A stretch of DNA of 60,736 nucleotides from positions 1 to 60,736 of the IMG/VR virus record IMGVR_UViG_3300047494_000097. One strand, given 5' to 3'. Made by a program: the position numbers and the translations under genes. Numbering within the stretch: position 1 is the first letter of the stretch; the number at the start of each line of letters is the position of its first letter. Below the pieces are notes generated by a model. The model had not been told where the DNA came from. It saw only the letters and a list, made by a program, of their open reading frames with translations, and ran no database searches. Shown one piece after another: positions 39,343-46,799 of this stretch. The stretch comes from a virus.

Positions 39343-39674
39343 TGGAACGAACGAACGCCATGCCACCACCGGCCATGTCAGCGGCCCAGGTGGCCCGGCT
39401 TTGGGGCGTCTCCCAGCGCCAAGTCTATGACCTTTGCGCGCGAGGGGAGCTCGGGCATCTACGGATCGGCGGGTCGATCAGGATCCGGCCGGCAGACGTA
39501 GAAGCATATGAGGCACGCCAATGGGTCGCCCCCGTCTCGACAGCCCCAATTACCACCTCCTCCAGCGCGGACATTTCTTTTATGTCACGTGGAGCGAGGG
39601 CGGCGAAAAACGACGCGTTTCAACGGGGACAGGCGAGCGTCGGGCGGCCGAACGGTGGCTCGCGCAATTCATAG
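39339..39674 (+). CDS. Excisionase / MerR-type helix-turn-helix protein
   Basis: The protein has the HTH_17 pattern MSAAQVARLWGVSQRQVYDL, CARGELGHLRIGGSIRIRPA DVEAYE. Such proteins act as recombination directionality factors beside integrases. The gene overlaps the integrase start by 154 bases. The last 40 residues read through the overlap and may be dispensable. Confidence 0.75.
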   Translation: MMERTNAMPPPAMSAAQVARLWGVSQRQVYDLCARGELGHLRIGGSIRIRPADVEAYEARQWVAPVSTAPITTSSSADISFMSRGARAAKNDAFQRGQASVGRPNGGSRNS

Positions 39675-40627
39675 CCGGGCGCGAGAACCCGGCACCCCCA
39701 GCCCAGCCGACCATCACCGAGATCCTCGCGGCGTATGCCCGCGATCGACGGCCGTCCGTGGCATCACCCGCCACCATGGATCACTGTGTGGCGTCGCTGG
39801 TGCGGCACATGGGTGATCTTCAGCCCGATCACATGACGCGCGAGCGCAGCCGGTTCTACGCGGCCGCTCGCCGACGGGAAGGATATGAAGTAGGCCCCGC
39901 CGGCGCCAAGCGCACGAAGGCGGTGGCGAACGGAACCATTGCCCGGGAGCTGGTGATCCTGCGCGCCGCCCTCCGGTGGGCCATCGCCGAGCGGTGGATC
40001 GAAAATGCCCCCAGCGTCGAGCTGCCGCGCCAGGGTGAGCCGCGCGAGCGATGGTTGACGCGAGTGGAGGCCGAGCGCCTCATCGAGGCAGCCCAGGCCC
40101 CCCATGTGCGCCTGTTCTTGCTGCTGGCTCTGCACACAGCGGCGCGCGCGGGTGCCATCCTCGATCTGCGATGGGAGCAGGTCGACCTCGATCAGGCGCA
40201 CATCAGATTTGGCCGGGGAACCGGGAACAAGGGTCGGTCGGTGCTGATCCCGATCAATGACGTGCTGCTGCCAGCGCTGCTCGAGGCAGCCGAGGCGCGC
40301 ACCTGCGAATACGTGGTCGAGTATCGCAGTGAGCGCGTGGGGTCGGTCAAGCACGGAACGGAGGCCGCCGCTCGGCGCGCGCAGCTGCCAGGTGTGACGC
40401 CGCACGTCCTCCGCCACACGGCCGCGACCTGGATGGTGACCGCCGGCGTGCCGATCGAGGTGGTGGCGATCTTCCTCGGCCACACGAATCCCGCGGTTAC
40501 CTTCAGGGTCTACGCAAAATATGTCCCGGGCTACCTCCGCGGCGCTGCCGCGGCACTGGCGGGCGGATCAGTAACAGGGCCAGTGGCCCATAAACCCACT
40601 TTCCGGCTTGTGAAGAAAGAGGCGTAA
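39521..40627 (+). CDS. int: Tyrosine-type site-specific integrase
   Basis: The 368-residue recombinase has the full catalytic set: Arg209 in TAARAGAILDLRW, His295 and Arg298 in HVLRHTAA, His321 in FLGHTNPA and Tyr331 in FRVYAKY. The SAM-like core-binding domain is at about residues 60-160. It integrates the phage at the tRNA-Thr gene whose 3' half lies 15 bases downstream. Confidence 0.93.
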   Translation: MGRPRLDSPNYHLLQRGHFFYVTWSEGGEKRRVSTGTGERRAAERWLAQFIAGRENPAPPAQPTITEILAAYARDRRPSVASPATMDHCVASLVRHMGDLQPDHMTRERSRFYAAARRREGYEVGPAGAKRTKAVANGTIARELVILRAALRWAIAERWIENAPSVELPRQGEPRERWLTRVEAERLIEAAQAPHVRLFLLLALHTAARAGAILDLRWEQVDLDQAHIRFGRGTGNKGRSVLIPINDVLLPALLEAAEARTCEYVVEYRSERVGSVKHGTEAAARRAQLPGVTPHVLRHTAATWMVTAGVPIEVVAIFLGHTNPAVTFRVYAKYVPGYLRGAAAALAGGSVTGPVAHKPTFRLVKKEA

Positions 40628-40641
40628 GTTGTTGAAATATT

Positions 40642-40686
40642 TGGTGCTGTTGCAGGGATTTGAACCCTGGACCTCTCCCTTACCAA
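40642..40686 (-). other. attP core: 3' half of tRNA-Thr(GGT)
   Basis: Read on the minus strand, the 45 bases contain anticodon loop TTGGTAA (anticodon GGT), GGGAG stem strand, AGGTC variable loop, CAGGG-TTCAAAT-CCCTG T-arm, CAACAGC acceptor strand and ACCA. Upstream bases no longer pair as an anticodon stem, so this is a fragment. Integration here would restore the 3' half of the host tRNA gene. Confidence 0.8.
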
Positions 40687-40713
40687 AGGCTATCCGCGTC
40701 GCGAACGCTTTGC

Positions 40714-40774
40714 TTTTGCGCGCAAATTTCTTTACAATCGTGCCGAATTTTGCGAATTTTTCGCGAGTTTTGCG
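40714..40774. repeat. TTTTGCG repeats, candidate integrase arm sites
   Basis: Three direct TTTTGCG copies at 40714, 40748 and 40768, with a TTTTTCGCG variant between, lie in an AT-rich stretch beside the attP core. Their number and placement fit arm-type integrase sites. The rest of the gap to 40940 is AT-rich without a visible gene. Confidence 0.4.
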
Positions 40775-40940
40775 CACTAATGAGGCCAGTGGACCGCAAA
40801 TAAACAGCCCTCGCGAGCAGTCCCTATTCGAGGGAGTGATCCAAAAGTCAATCAATTTACACGCTGAAAAAGTCGTAAAAACTTTTCAAACGGAAATCGC
40901 CAGCGGCACCTGCCAAACCGCGGCGCTGAGGCGCTGACCG

Positions 40941-41321
40941 GTGGTGGCGTATTCCTTCCAGCCTCGGTTCGTTGGCCCGATCATCGAGGGCACGAAGGCG
41001 CAGACGATTCGCGCCGTCGGTCGGCGTCGGCATGCCCAGCCTGGTGATCAGTTGCAGCTCTACACCGGCATGCGGACGCGGAGATGCCGTCTGATCGGCC
41101 GCGCCACCTGCACATCGCTCTGGCCTATCAGCATCAGCTTGGCCGCCAACAGCATCGCCCTTGGCGACGAACCAGTCCTTGATCTCGATTCGTTCGCGCG
41201 ACAGGACGGCTTTGCAGGCTGGCGCTCGATGCGTCTCTTTTGGCAGGACACCCACGGCAAGGCGCTGGCCGAACCGTGGCATGGCTTCGTTGTTAGCTGG
41301 GCTGACCTGGTGCCCGCATGA
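40941..41321 (+). CDS. ASCH-like domain protein
   Basis: The 126-residue protein, GTG start, opens with YSFQPRFVGPIIEGTKAQTI RAVGRRRHAQPGDQLQLYTG, the typical ASCH/PUA-like start in phages, and ends WHGFVVSWADL. ASCH domains bind RNA or modified nucleotides. It begins a short coupled set downstream of attP. Confidence 0.65.
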   Translation: MVAYSFQPRFVGPIIEGTKAQTIRAVGRRRHAQPGDQLQLYTGMRTRRCRLIGRATCTSLWPISISLAANSIALGDEPVLDLDSFARQDGFAGWRSMRLFWQDTHGKALAEPWHGFVVSWADLVPA

Positions 41322-41419
41322 TCAGCGATCGCCGCAAGCTGTCGGCCGACGACGTCGCCTTCATCCGCGCGCCTGGCCCAACGGAGGTGCGCGCCGGGGA
41401 GCCGGGACGACCTCGATGA
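41318..41419 (+). CDS. Possible 33-residue truncated helix-turn-helix protein
   Basis: The ATG overlaps the previous stop and the TGA overlaps the next start (ATGA both sides). It reads MISDRRKLSADDVAFIRAPG and then Pro/Arg-rich text. The SADDVAFIRA start is common in small HTH proteins, so this may be a shortened relative kept for translational coupling. Confidence 0.4.
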   Translation: MISDRRKLSADDVAFIRAPGPTEVRAGEPGRPR

Positions 41420-42048
41420 AGGGCTTCCACCGACTCGGCTTTGAGCTGACCCAGGAGATGACCGGCTCGAGCTCCCGCACGATCGCTCGGTTTGCCTGCG
41501 TCCGATGCCACGCAACCTATGACGTTGCCGTGAAAAACGGCGAGCCGCTGAGCCCGATCGGTATCTCACAGAAGGCTGCCCGAGCCGGCTGGCAAGCCGA
41601 CGCTTCGAAGAAAACCCGGATCCTTTGCCCAAGCTGCCTCGCGGCGCCTCGGGCCAACGATCCCGATGAATTGCTCCGAAAGGTGGTCCCGATGACAGTG
41701 ACGCCCATCAAGCCGGCCGAGCAACCTACGCCCTCGGCTGACCAGCGGCTCAAGATCCGCAGCTTGCTCGATAAGCATTTCGACGACGGCGTTGGGATGT
41801 ATCTCGACGGCATGACGGACCAGAGGTTGTCGGAAATGGTCGGCTGCCCTCGCATCGTCGTCGAGACAATCCGCGAGGTCGGATACGGCCCGATCAGGGT
41901 GGATCCTGTGGTCGCCGGGCTGCGCGGTGAGCTCGAGGCGATCAAGCGGCAGCTCGACACCATCCAAGCCAGCATGAACGCGACGATGGCGAGGCTGACG
42001 GAGGCGAAGGAAAAAATCGATCGGCTCTCGGCGTCCCGAGCGGCTTGA
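41416..42048 (+). CDS. Zinc-ribbon protein with coiled-coil tail (210 aa)
   Basis: From ATG 41416, an N-terminal zinc ribbon (FACVRCHATYD and ILCPSCLAAP) is followed by a helical middle with an HTH-like segment (DGMTDQRLSEMVGCPRIVVE) and a coiled coil (MARLTEAKEKIDRLS). It is probably DNA-binding. Family unknown. Confidence 0.6.
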   Translation: MKGFHRLGFELTQEMTGSSSRTIARFACVRCHATYDVAVKNGEPLSPIGISQKAARAGWQADASKKTRILCPSCLAAPRANDPDELLRKVVPMTVTPIKPAEQPTPSADQRLKIRSLLDKHFDDGVGMYLDGMTDQRLSEMVGCPRIVVETIREVGYGPIRVDPVVAGLRGELEAIKRQLDTIQASMNATMARLTEAKEKIDRLSASRAA

Positions 42049-42148
42049 TGACCCAGAGGAACGCGAGCGCGTCCGAGCTGCGCTTGAGGGACGTGAGGCG
42101 GTGTGGCCGCCGCAGGGAGAGACGAATGCAAGCCAGGAGTGAACCATC

Positions 42149-43123
42149 ATGACCCCAACCATCACTGACACGACGCTGGGCCCCTACGTCGTCGCTGCAG
42201 GAGGCGCCGTGGCAGCATTTGTTGACGTCAGCATCAGCGATCCCCCGATTATCTTCCAAGGTTTCCCTGTGGGCGGAACCGGGACGCTAAGCATCCATCT
42301 GACCGGTGATCCCGATGCGACAGTCTCGACCAGCCAGAGCGATGCGCAAGGAACATGGGACGAATCGACACAGACGCTCACGCAATATGTCGGTGTCGCG
42401 CGGCAACTTCCGAACGACCTCGCGATCGACACAGTTCTTGCCGGCGATGTGATCAACGTGCCGACACTTGCCGCCGGGACGAGCGACACAATTGACGCCT
42501 GGGTCAGCTTCTTGACTGCTTACGACCAGGTGGCGTCCCCCGCGCCAGGTGGTGGCTTGACCGGCGTGACGTTGCCTCCAACGGACACGACCGACGCGTC
42601 GCCGGTTGTGATCGATGCCAGCGGACCGGCAGTGACAATCTCCACGCCAACGGCCGCTGCTTCGCCGGTGTCGACAAATGCGAGCATCGCGTCCGCATCC
42701 TCTGTTGTTGCTCCGGTCAGCACACCAGCCATCACACAGGCAACGGTCGCGACGATGCCGCCACTTTTGATCGCCGGCGATCCCATGTCAGACCAAGCGC
42801 AGGTCTCGCGGTTATATTACGCGACGCTCGACCGAGGCCCGGATCCGACTGGACTCGCCAATTGGACGAACGAAATGCAATCCGGCGTTGACATCACGAC
42901 AATCGCGGCAGGGTTTGTGAACAGTCCGGAATTTTTGGCGGACTACGGGGCCACGTCAGATATCTCGTTTGTGACAATGCTCTACGCCAATGTGCTGGAT
43001 CGCGCGCCGGACTCTTCCGGATTGGCCAACTGGACAAACGCGCTGAATGCTGGAGTGCTGTCGCGAACACAGGTGGTTGTCGGATTTTCAAATAGCCAGG
43101 AATTTATCAACAACCTTGGCTGA
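42149..43123 (+). CDS. DUF4214-containing surface-type protein, candidate lysogenic conversion gene
   Basis: The 324-residue protein has an N-terminal beta-rich part, a Thr/Ala/Ser-rich linker and a C-terminal pair of DUF4214 units: LYYATLDRGPDPTGLANWTN with FVNSPEF, and LYANVLDRAPDSSGLANWTN with FSNSQEF. DUF4214 repeats are usually found in large secreted bacterial proteins such as S-layer or RTX-type adhesins. AGGAG precedes the ATG. It stands alone at the end of the rightward genes beside attP, the usual place for cargo. Confidence 0.7.
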   Translation: MTPTITDTTLGPYVVAAGGAVAAFVDVSISDPPIIFQGFPVGGTGTLSIHLTGDPDATVSTSQSDAQGTWDESTQTLTQYVGVARQLPNDLAIDTVLAGDVINVPTLAAGTSDTIDAWVSFLTAYDQVASPAPGGGLTGVTLPPTDTTDASPVVIDASGPAVTISTPTAAASPVSTNASIASASSVVAPVSTPAITQATVATMPPLLIAGDPMSDQAQVSRLYYATLDRGPDPTGLANWTNEMQSGVDITTIAAGFVNSPEFLADYGATSDISFVTMLYANVLDRAPDSSGLANWTNALNAGVLSRTQVVVGFSNSQEFINNLG

Positions 43124-43152
43124 TGACGTGCACTGCGTCAGAAACAAACAAA

Positions 43153-43177
43153 AGGCCGCCCCCTAAAGGAGCGGCCT
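43153..43177 (-). terminator. Terminator of the leftward virion/lysis operon
   Basis: AGGCCGC and GCGGCCT form a stem with further CC/GG pairing across a short loop. On the minus strand the hairpin is followed by TTTTGTTTGTTTC. It lies between convergent genes, 69 bases after the last leftward gene. Confidence 0.7.
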
Positions 43178-43245
43178 AAGTTTGGGAGGAAACGCGAACA
43201 TGTCGCGTTGGAAGCGTAGCCGACGGCGTGGGCGGCCGCCAGAAC

Positions 43246-43629
43246 TTATGCGCTGAGAGCCGTCGGCGGGGTCGTCGGCGCGGCGGCGGGGTTTTTCACG
43301 TTATTCGCAATTGCCGTGATGCCGTCGGCCGCGACATTGCCCAGAGAGATCGCCGCCGTCGCCAACGTGGCCACCGCGGAGGTGGCGGTTTGAGCGTCGC
43401 CGGCGGCATTGTCGAGCGCATTCTGAGCGGCGGAGAGGGCGGCGTTCGCCGCGGACACCAGAGGCGTGACGACGGGCGTCAGCGCCGGGTCGGCCGCCTC
43501 AAGCACCACCTCGCCCAGACCAAGTGCGACGCCGACAGTACGGCTCGCTTCGCCAAACGCAGCCTCGATGGTGGGGAGATCGCTTTCGATCCCAGCAATC
43601 GCATTCGAAAGAACAGTGGCAAGCGACAT
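43246..43629 (-). CDS. Ala-rich unknown protein at the end of the lysis cluster
   Basis: The 127-residue product (MSLATVLSNAIAGIESDLPT, then a helical Ala/Val/Thr-rich body) is low complexity and mildly hydrophobic. It follows the holin-like gene after one base. Function unknown. Confidence 0.55.
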   Translation of the reverse strand: MSLATVLSNAIAGIESDLPTIEAAFGEASRTVGVALGLGEVVLEAADPALTPVVTPLVSAANAALSAAQNALDNAAGDAQTATSAVATLATAAISLGNVAADGITAIANNVKNPAAAPTTPPTALSA

Positions 43630-43630
43630 T

Positions 43631-43978
43631 TTATGCTCCTGTGTTTGACGATGTGGCAGGCGGCGTGGGCTTAACGAAACCGGTGATCTGGGCGCGCGTG
43701 ATGTAGCGCATCGCGTAGCTGCCGAGGACGACGCCTGCGCCAGCCACTAGATTGCAAGTGTCGTCGCTCCAACCAAGCCCCCAGTGAGCCGCGGCCCATG
43801 AAACAACCGTGACGGCCAAGGTACCCCAGGGCGACTTACTCGCAATCAGGGATTTCCCTTTTATCGCGTCGGCAAGTTTCGGATCGGCGGCCGAAAGGAA
43901 AGCGATCAGCTGCGGCAAGTTCTTCGCTTGGCTGATGGCGAAGTCGCGCGCCTCTGCGACGTGCGGGCTGATCTTCAT
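43631..43978 (-). CDS. Holin-like membrane protein
   Basis: From ATG 43978 (ATGA overlap with the lipoprotein gene) it has 115 residues: a soluble helical N-terminus (ARDFAISQAKNLPQLIAFLS) then hydrophobic segments (WGTLAVTVVSWAAAHWGLGW, NLVAGAGVVLGSYAMRYITR). Position in the lysis cluster suggests a holin, but no family motif is clear. Confidence 0.5.
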   Translation of the reverse strand: MKISPHVAEARDFAISQAKNLPQLIAFLSAADPKLADAIKGKSLIASKSPWGTLAVTVVSWAAAHWGLGWSDDTCNLVAGAGVVLGSYAMRYITRAQITGFVKPTPPATSSNTGA

Positions 43979-44454
43979 GGCGACACCAAAGCTTTGATAT
44001 CGGTTTGTGGCTTTTTCGACAGAAGCCATTTGAACGCGTTGTAGGGCCGCTTTCTGGTGGTGTTTGCAGGATCCCGGAGGCACTCGCTGAGTAGAGGGCT
44101 GCAGGCGCTGTAGGGCGGCGCTATGCCGGCGACATGCGATTGCGGAAACGCAACGCGCGCAACCTCACCGGTGTCGAGCACCGTGAGCGCCATCTTGCAG
44201 GATCCTGCGCCACCAAACGAGAGCGACACGCCCTCGACGTCGAGGTCGAACCCCTTGTCGGTATTCGTGGTGGTGTATTCGACAACCCCCTCATGGGTGT
44301 CCGTCTGCAAAAAGGTGAAATCGGTGCCGGCACAGCCGACCAGGTCGCCTATATCCATGCCGATGAGACTGTGCGACGAGAATGGATCCCGCGCCTCCTC
44401 GGTTACGACGGCGCCGCATCCGGCGAGCAACAGCACGAAAACGAATGCCCTCAT
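43975..44454 (-). CDS. Lipoprotein of the lysis cluster
   Basis: MRAFVFVLLLAGCGAVVTEE is a type II signal with lipobox LAGC. The 159-residue protein has several further Cys residues and a beta-rich body. It follows the spanin pair directly. It may act at the outer membrane in lysis or be a moron; unknown. Confidence 0.65.
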   Translation of the reverse strand: MRAFVFVLLLAGCGAVVTEEARDPFSSHSLIGMDIGDLVGCAGTDFTFLQTDTHEGVVEYTTTNTDKGFDLDVEGVSLSFGGAGSCKMALTVLDTGEVARVAFPQSHVAGIAPPYSACSPLLSECLRDPANTTRKRPYNAFKWLLSKKPQTDIKALVSP

Positions 44455-44675
44455 GGCTTCACCTCAGCGCAGGCGCGCACCGCATCGCGCAGAGCAGCAT
44501 AGTCCTCGAGGAATGTCGGCCAGAGCGCGCCAGGCGCGACGGCATCGCGCTCCCGTGCGATCTCACTCGTCTCCTGGAGTGAATAGCGCCGGAGCGGAAT
44601 CAGGCTGCAGGCGTTCTCAAAATGATCCGTCGCGCAGCCGCCGATCGAGCTCGTCGCCAGTACGAGGCGCAGCAT
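44451..44675 (-). CDS. Outer-membrane spanin-like lipoprotein (Rz1 type)
   Basis: From ATG 44675 it begins MLRLVLATSSIGGCATDHFE, with lipobox IGGC, and continues for 74 residues. The gene starts inside the 3' end of the inner-membrane spanin gene in another frame, the classical Rz/Rz1 arrangement. It would span the periplasm with its partner and fuse membranes at lysis. Confidence 0.65.
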   Translation of the reverse strand: MLRLVLATSSIGGCATDHFENACSLIPLRRYSLQETSEIARERDAVAPGALWPTFLEDYAALRDAVRACAEVKP

Positions 44676-44811
44676 TTTCAGCGCCGCTGATCTTGCGCTC
44701 GAGCTCATCGGTTGCAGCCTCAGCTTTGACGTTTTCCTGATCGCGAGCGCGTCGCTTTCCGGCCCAATAGGCGAGGAGCAGTCCGACGATCGATTTGAAC
44801 CAGGCGATCAC
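44617..44811 (-). CDS. Inner-membrane spanin-like protein (Rz type)
   Basis: A GTG start at 44811 overlaps the endolysin stop (GTGA). The 64-residue protein has an N-terminal membrane segment (IAWFKSIVGLLLAYWAG) and a charged helical periplasmic part (KAEAATDELERKISG). It is short for an i-spanin, but topology and overlap with the lipoprotein gene support the role. Confidence 0.65.
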   Translation of the reverse strand: MIAWFKSIVGLLLAYWAGKRRARDQENVKAEAATDELERKISGAENAAPRTGDELDRRLRDGSF

Positions 44812-45383
44812 GAAACCAGCTGCCCTGGCTTCGCCGCTGCCGGCGTGGCAGGGATGAGGGCCGCCGCGGCGGTTTGGCTGGAATGCACGCGGTTGTCGAC
44901 GCCCTGTAGAAACGATGCACGCCACGCCGGCGGCCGGGTGGCGTAGAACGCCAGGTGCGCCGCCGCCAGGTGTGCCAGCAACGCGCCTGCGTCGGCCGCA
45001 CGTGTGGCAGCAATGGTGTTGGGCCCGATCCATCCGTCCACGTCGTCACCGGTGAACCCGAGGCACTCCTGCAGCTCAATGGCGCTGCGGTGTGGGCTCG
45101 CGTTCACGCCAAAGTCGTAGACCATCAGAGCGGCGTACGGGACCAGGTCATCGCCGCGGATCGGGTTCCAATAGCCGACGGCATAAAACGCCTCGAGCTC
45201 CGTGTCGGATATGTTGCGGAGGTCATCCATCGTCGGCGTCGGCATGCCTTTCGCGTGCCGCCAGGCCACGAACTGGTCGTAGGTAACGCCCTTCATGGTG
45301 GCGCCGCCGGGATCGTCTGGGCTGTCTGTCCAGAGGCCCTCCCAGGACAGGGTAAATTTGAAGCAGGTCGGGAAAGAGCTCAC
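44808..45383 (-). CDS. Endolysin, glycoside hydrolase family 108 muramidase
   Basis: The 191-residue enzyme opens with FTLSWEGLWTDSPDDPGGAT, containing the catalytic Glu15 in WEG, followed by MKGVTYDQF and YDFGVNASPHRSAIELQECL, then a peptidoglycan-binding-type end (GDDVDGWIGPNTIAA). It cleaves the glycan backbone for lysis. There is no signal peptide, so a holin is needed. Confidence 0.88.
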   Translation of the reverse strand: MSSFPTCFKFTLSWEGLWTDSPDDPGGATMKGVTYDQFVAWRHAKGMPTPTMDDLRNISDTELEAFYAVGYWNPIRGDDLVPYAALMVYDFGVNASPHRSAIELQECLGFTGDDVDGWIGPNTIAATRAADAGALLAHLAAAHLAFYATRPPAWRASFLQGVDNRVHSSQTAAAALIPATPAAAKPGQLVS

Positions 45384-45811
45384 GGTTCGTCCCCCGGCTT
45401 TGGATCTTCGAGAGCGCGGATCTTGATCGCCGGCATCGCGACCTGTGGCAGTCCTGCGGAGGCTAAACGGCCATTAGCTTCCGCGAGCGCGTCTCGGAAA
45501 ATACGCAGGATGCTGTGCGAAAAAGCCTCCCACCATCGGGCGAGCCACCAGCCGCGATCCCGGTCTCTCTGGGCTTCCCTTGTGGCGCTCTGCTCGGTGA
45601 TCAATCGCGCTCGCAAGTCCGCGATGTCGTCGCGATAGGCTTTGCGGATCAGCTCCTCTTCGCGGTCCAGCCTATCTTGTGCAGTTTCCTCGGCATCTGC
45701 TTCAGCGTGATGCCGGGCTCGGTAGGCCTGCAATCGCGCGCCGATGAGCGCGACGAGAACCGGCGACGCCGCACCGGCGATGATGCCCCACGTCTCGAGA
45801 TCTGATGCCAT
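45380..45811 (-). CDS. Membrane-anchored coiled-coil protein
   Basis: A single hydrophobic segment (WGIIAGAASPVLVALIGARL) precedes a long charged helix (HHAEADAEETAQDRLDREEE and onward). The 143-residue layout resembles i-spanins or DUF2730-type phage proteins. It overlaps the endolysin by four bases. A second spanin candidate or lysis accessory. Confidence 0.55.
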   Translation of the reverse strand: MASDLETWGIIAGAASPVLVALIGARLQAYRARHHAEADAEETAQDRLDREEELIRKAYRDDIADLRARLITEQSATREAQRDRDRGWWLARWWEAFSHSILRIFRDALAEANGRLASAGLPQVAMPAIKIRALEDPKPGDEP

Positions 45812-46210
45812 TCAACGGAGGTTTCCACACAGACGCCCGACAGCAAACATGTTGATGCCGACAAAACCAGCGAAGGGGATGATGTTCGGATAGAAGCCAA
45901 CGCTGGCACACGCACCGAGCGCGATGAACCCGTAGAACCATCCGGCGAAGAACGCCGACGCCGCGCGCGGCCAACGGAGATCCAGGACGAGGGTAATGAA
46001 CTGCGCTGCGCCGACGAATAAAGCGAAAAGTTCGATCGCGGCGCCCGGCATGATGGAGGTGATCACGCCGTTGGAGGCGATCGGTCGCACCTCGGCGTTC
46101 ATGACGAAGCTCGCTGAACCCCAGCCGATTGCCACCAGCGCGGACCAGAACTCGGCCCACCAATGGCCGCGGCGGATCAGGTTAAAAATGTAGTGGAGAA
46201 TTTGTCTCAT
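45812..46210 (-). CDS. Multi-pass membrane protein A
   Basis: From ATG 46210 the 132-residue protein has about four hydrophobic spans (FWSALVAIGWGSASFV, IMPGAAIELFALFVGAAQFI, ASAFFAGWFYGFIALGACAS, FAGFVGINMFAVG). It overlaps membrane protein B. Such pairs before endolysins in myophages are of unknown role; a pinholin or antiholin is possible. Confidence 0.6.
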   Translation of the reverse strand: MRQILHYIFNLIRRGHWWAEFWSALVAIGWGSASFVMNAEVRPIASNGVITSIMPGAAIELFALFVGAAQFITLVLDLRWPRAASAFFAGWFYGFIALGACASVGFYPNIIPFAGFVGINMFAVGRLCGNLR

Positions 46211-46632
46211 GCTCGGTCCACCGCCCATTGCTGCGAGGCGAGCAAGCACATCACGCCACCGAATATCCAAAATAGCGCGCCCCCGGCCAGCATGCCGCTC
46301 TCGCGATAGATATAAATTTGCACCCAGATCCCGAGCGTGATCCAAACCCAGGCGCAGGCGCACATCACGGCAAGCCTTAACGCGTGCGAGTCAATGCCGA
46401 CGACGATCAGCATCCCGACCGAGAGCGAAACCAACAGCGTCGCCCATGCCCAGATCGGCATGACGCGGTCCTCGAGCGCCTCGTAGAGCGGCGTCGCAAC
46501 CATCCAGTCGGGAAAGAACAACGGCCCGGCATTGCTCAACGCCCAAAGCGCCAGCACGACGGTGCTGGTGCTTGGGTCGAGGTTGAGCAGGCGCGTGATC
46601 ACGGCACCGGCAGCTTTTGGGGCGGCGTCCAC
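46207..46632 (-). CDS. Multi-pass membrane protein B
   Basis: The 141-residue product has four hydrophobic spans (VVLALWALSNAGPLFF, IWAWATLLVSLSVGMLIVVG, ALRLAVMCACAWVWITLGIW, MLAGGALFWIFGGVMCLLA). Like its partner, it lies between fibre and lysis genes. Unknown function. Confidence 0.6.
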   Translation of the reverse strand: MDAAPKAAGAVITRLLNLDPSTSTVVLALWALSNAGPLFFPDWMVATPLYEALEDRVMPIWAWATLLVSLSVGMLIVVGIDSHALRLAVMCACAWVWITLGIWVQIYIYRESGMLAGGALFWIFGGVMCLLASQQWAVDRA

Positions 46633-46799
46633 GTCGATCCGCCCGGCACTTTGGTCGTCGGCGAGTGCCCGGTGAACGGATTAGGCGCGACGCGCCGGCG
46701 TTCCATTGGGGTTTTGGGTGCCGGCGGCGTGGTGGACGCCGGCGTCGCACCCGTTGCCGCTGGCGCGCTGGTGACGGTGCTCGATGTGGTCTCGCTCAT
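46599..46799 (-). CDS. Thr/Pro-rich small protein
   Basis: From ATG 46799 (ATGA overlap with the GH16 gene) it has 66 residues: MSETTSSTVTSAPAATGATP then a Pro-rich segment ending WTPPQKLPVP. Low complexity; perhaps a flexible virion linker. Function unknown. Confidence 0.45.
   Translation of the reverse strand: MSETTSSTVTSAPAATGATPASTTPPAPKTPMERRRVAPNPFTGHSPTTKVPGGSTWTPPQKLPVP

Noticed and set aside
40642-40686. Functional tRNA gene
   Set aside because: Only the 3' half is present. The 5' acceptor, D-arm and anticodon 5' strand do not follow, so it is an att core.
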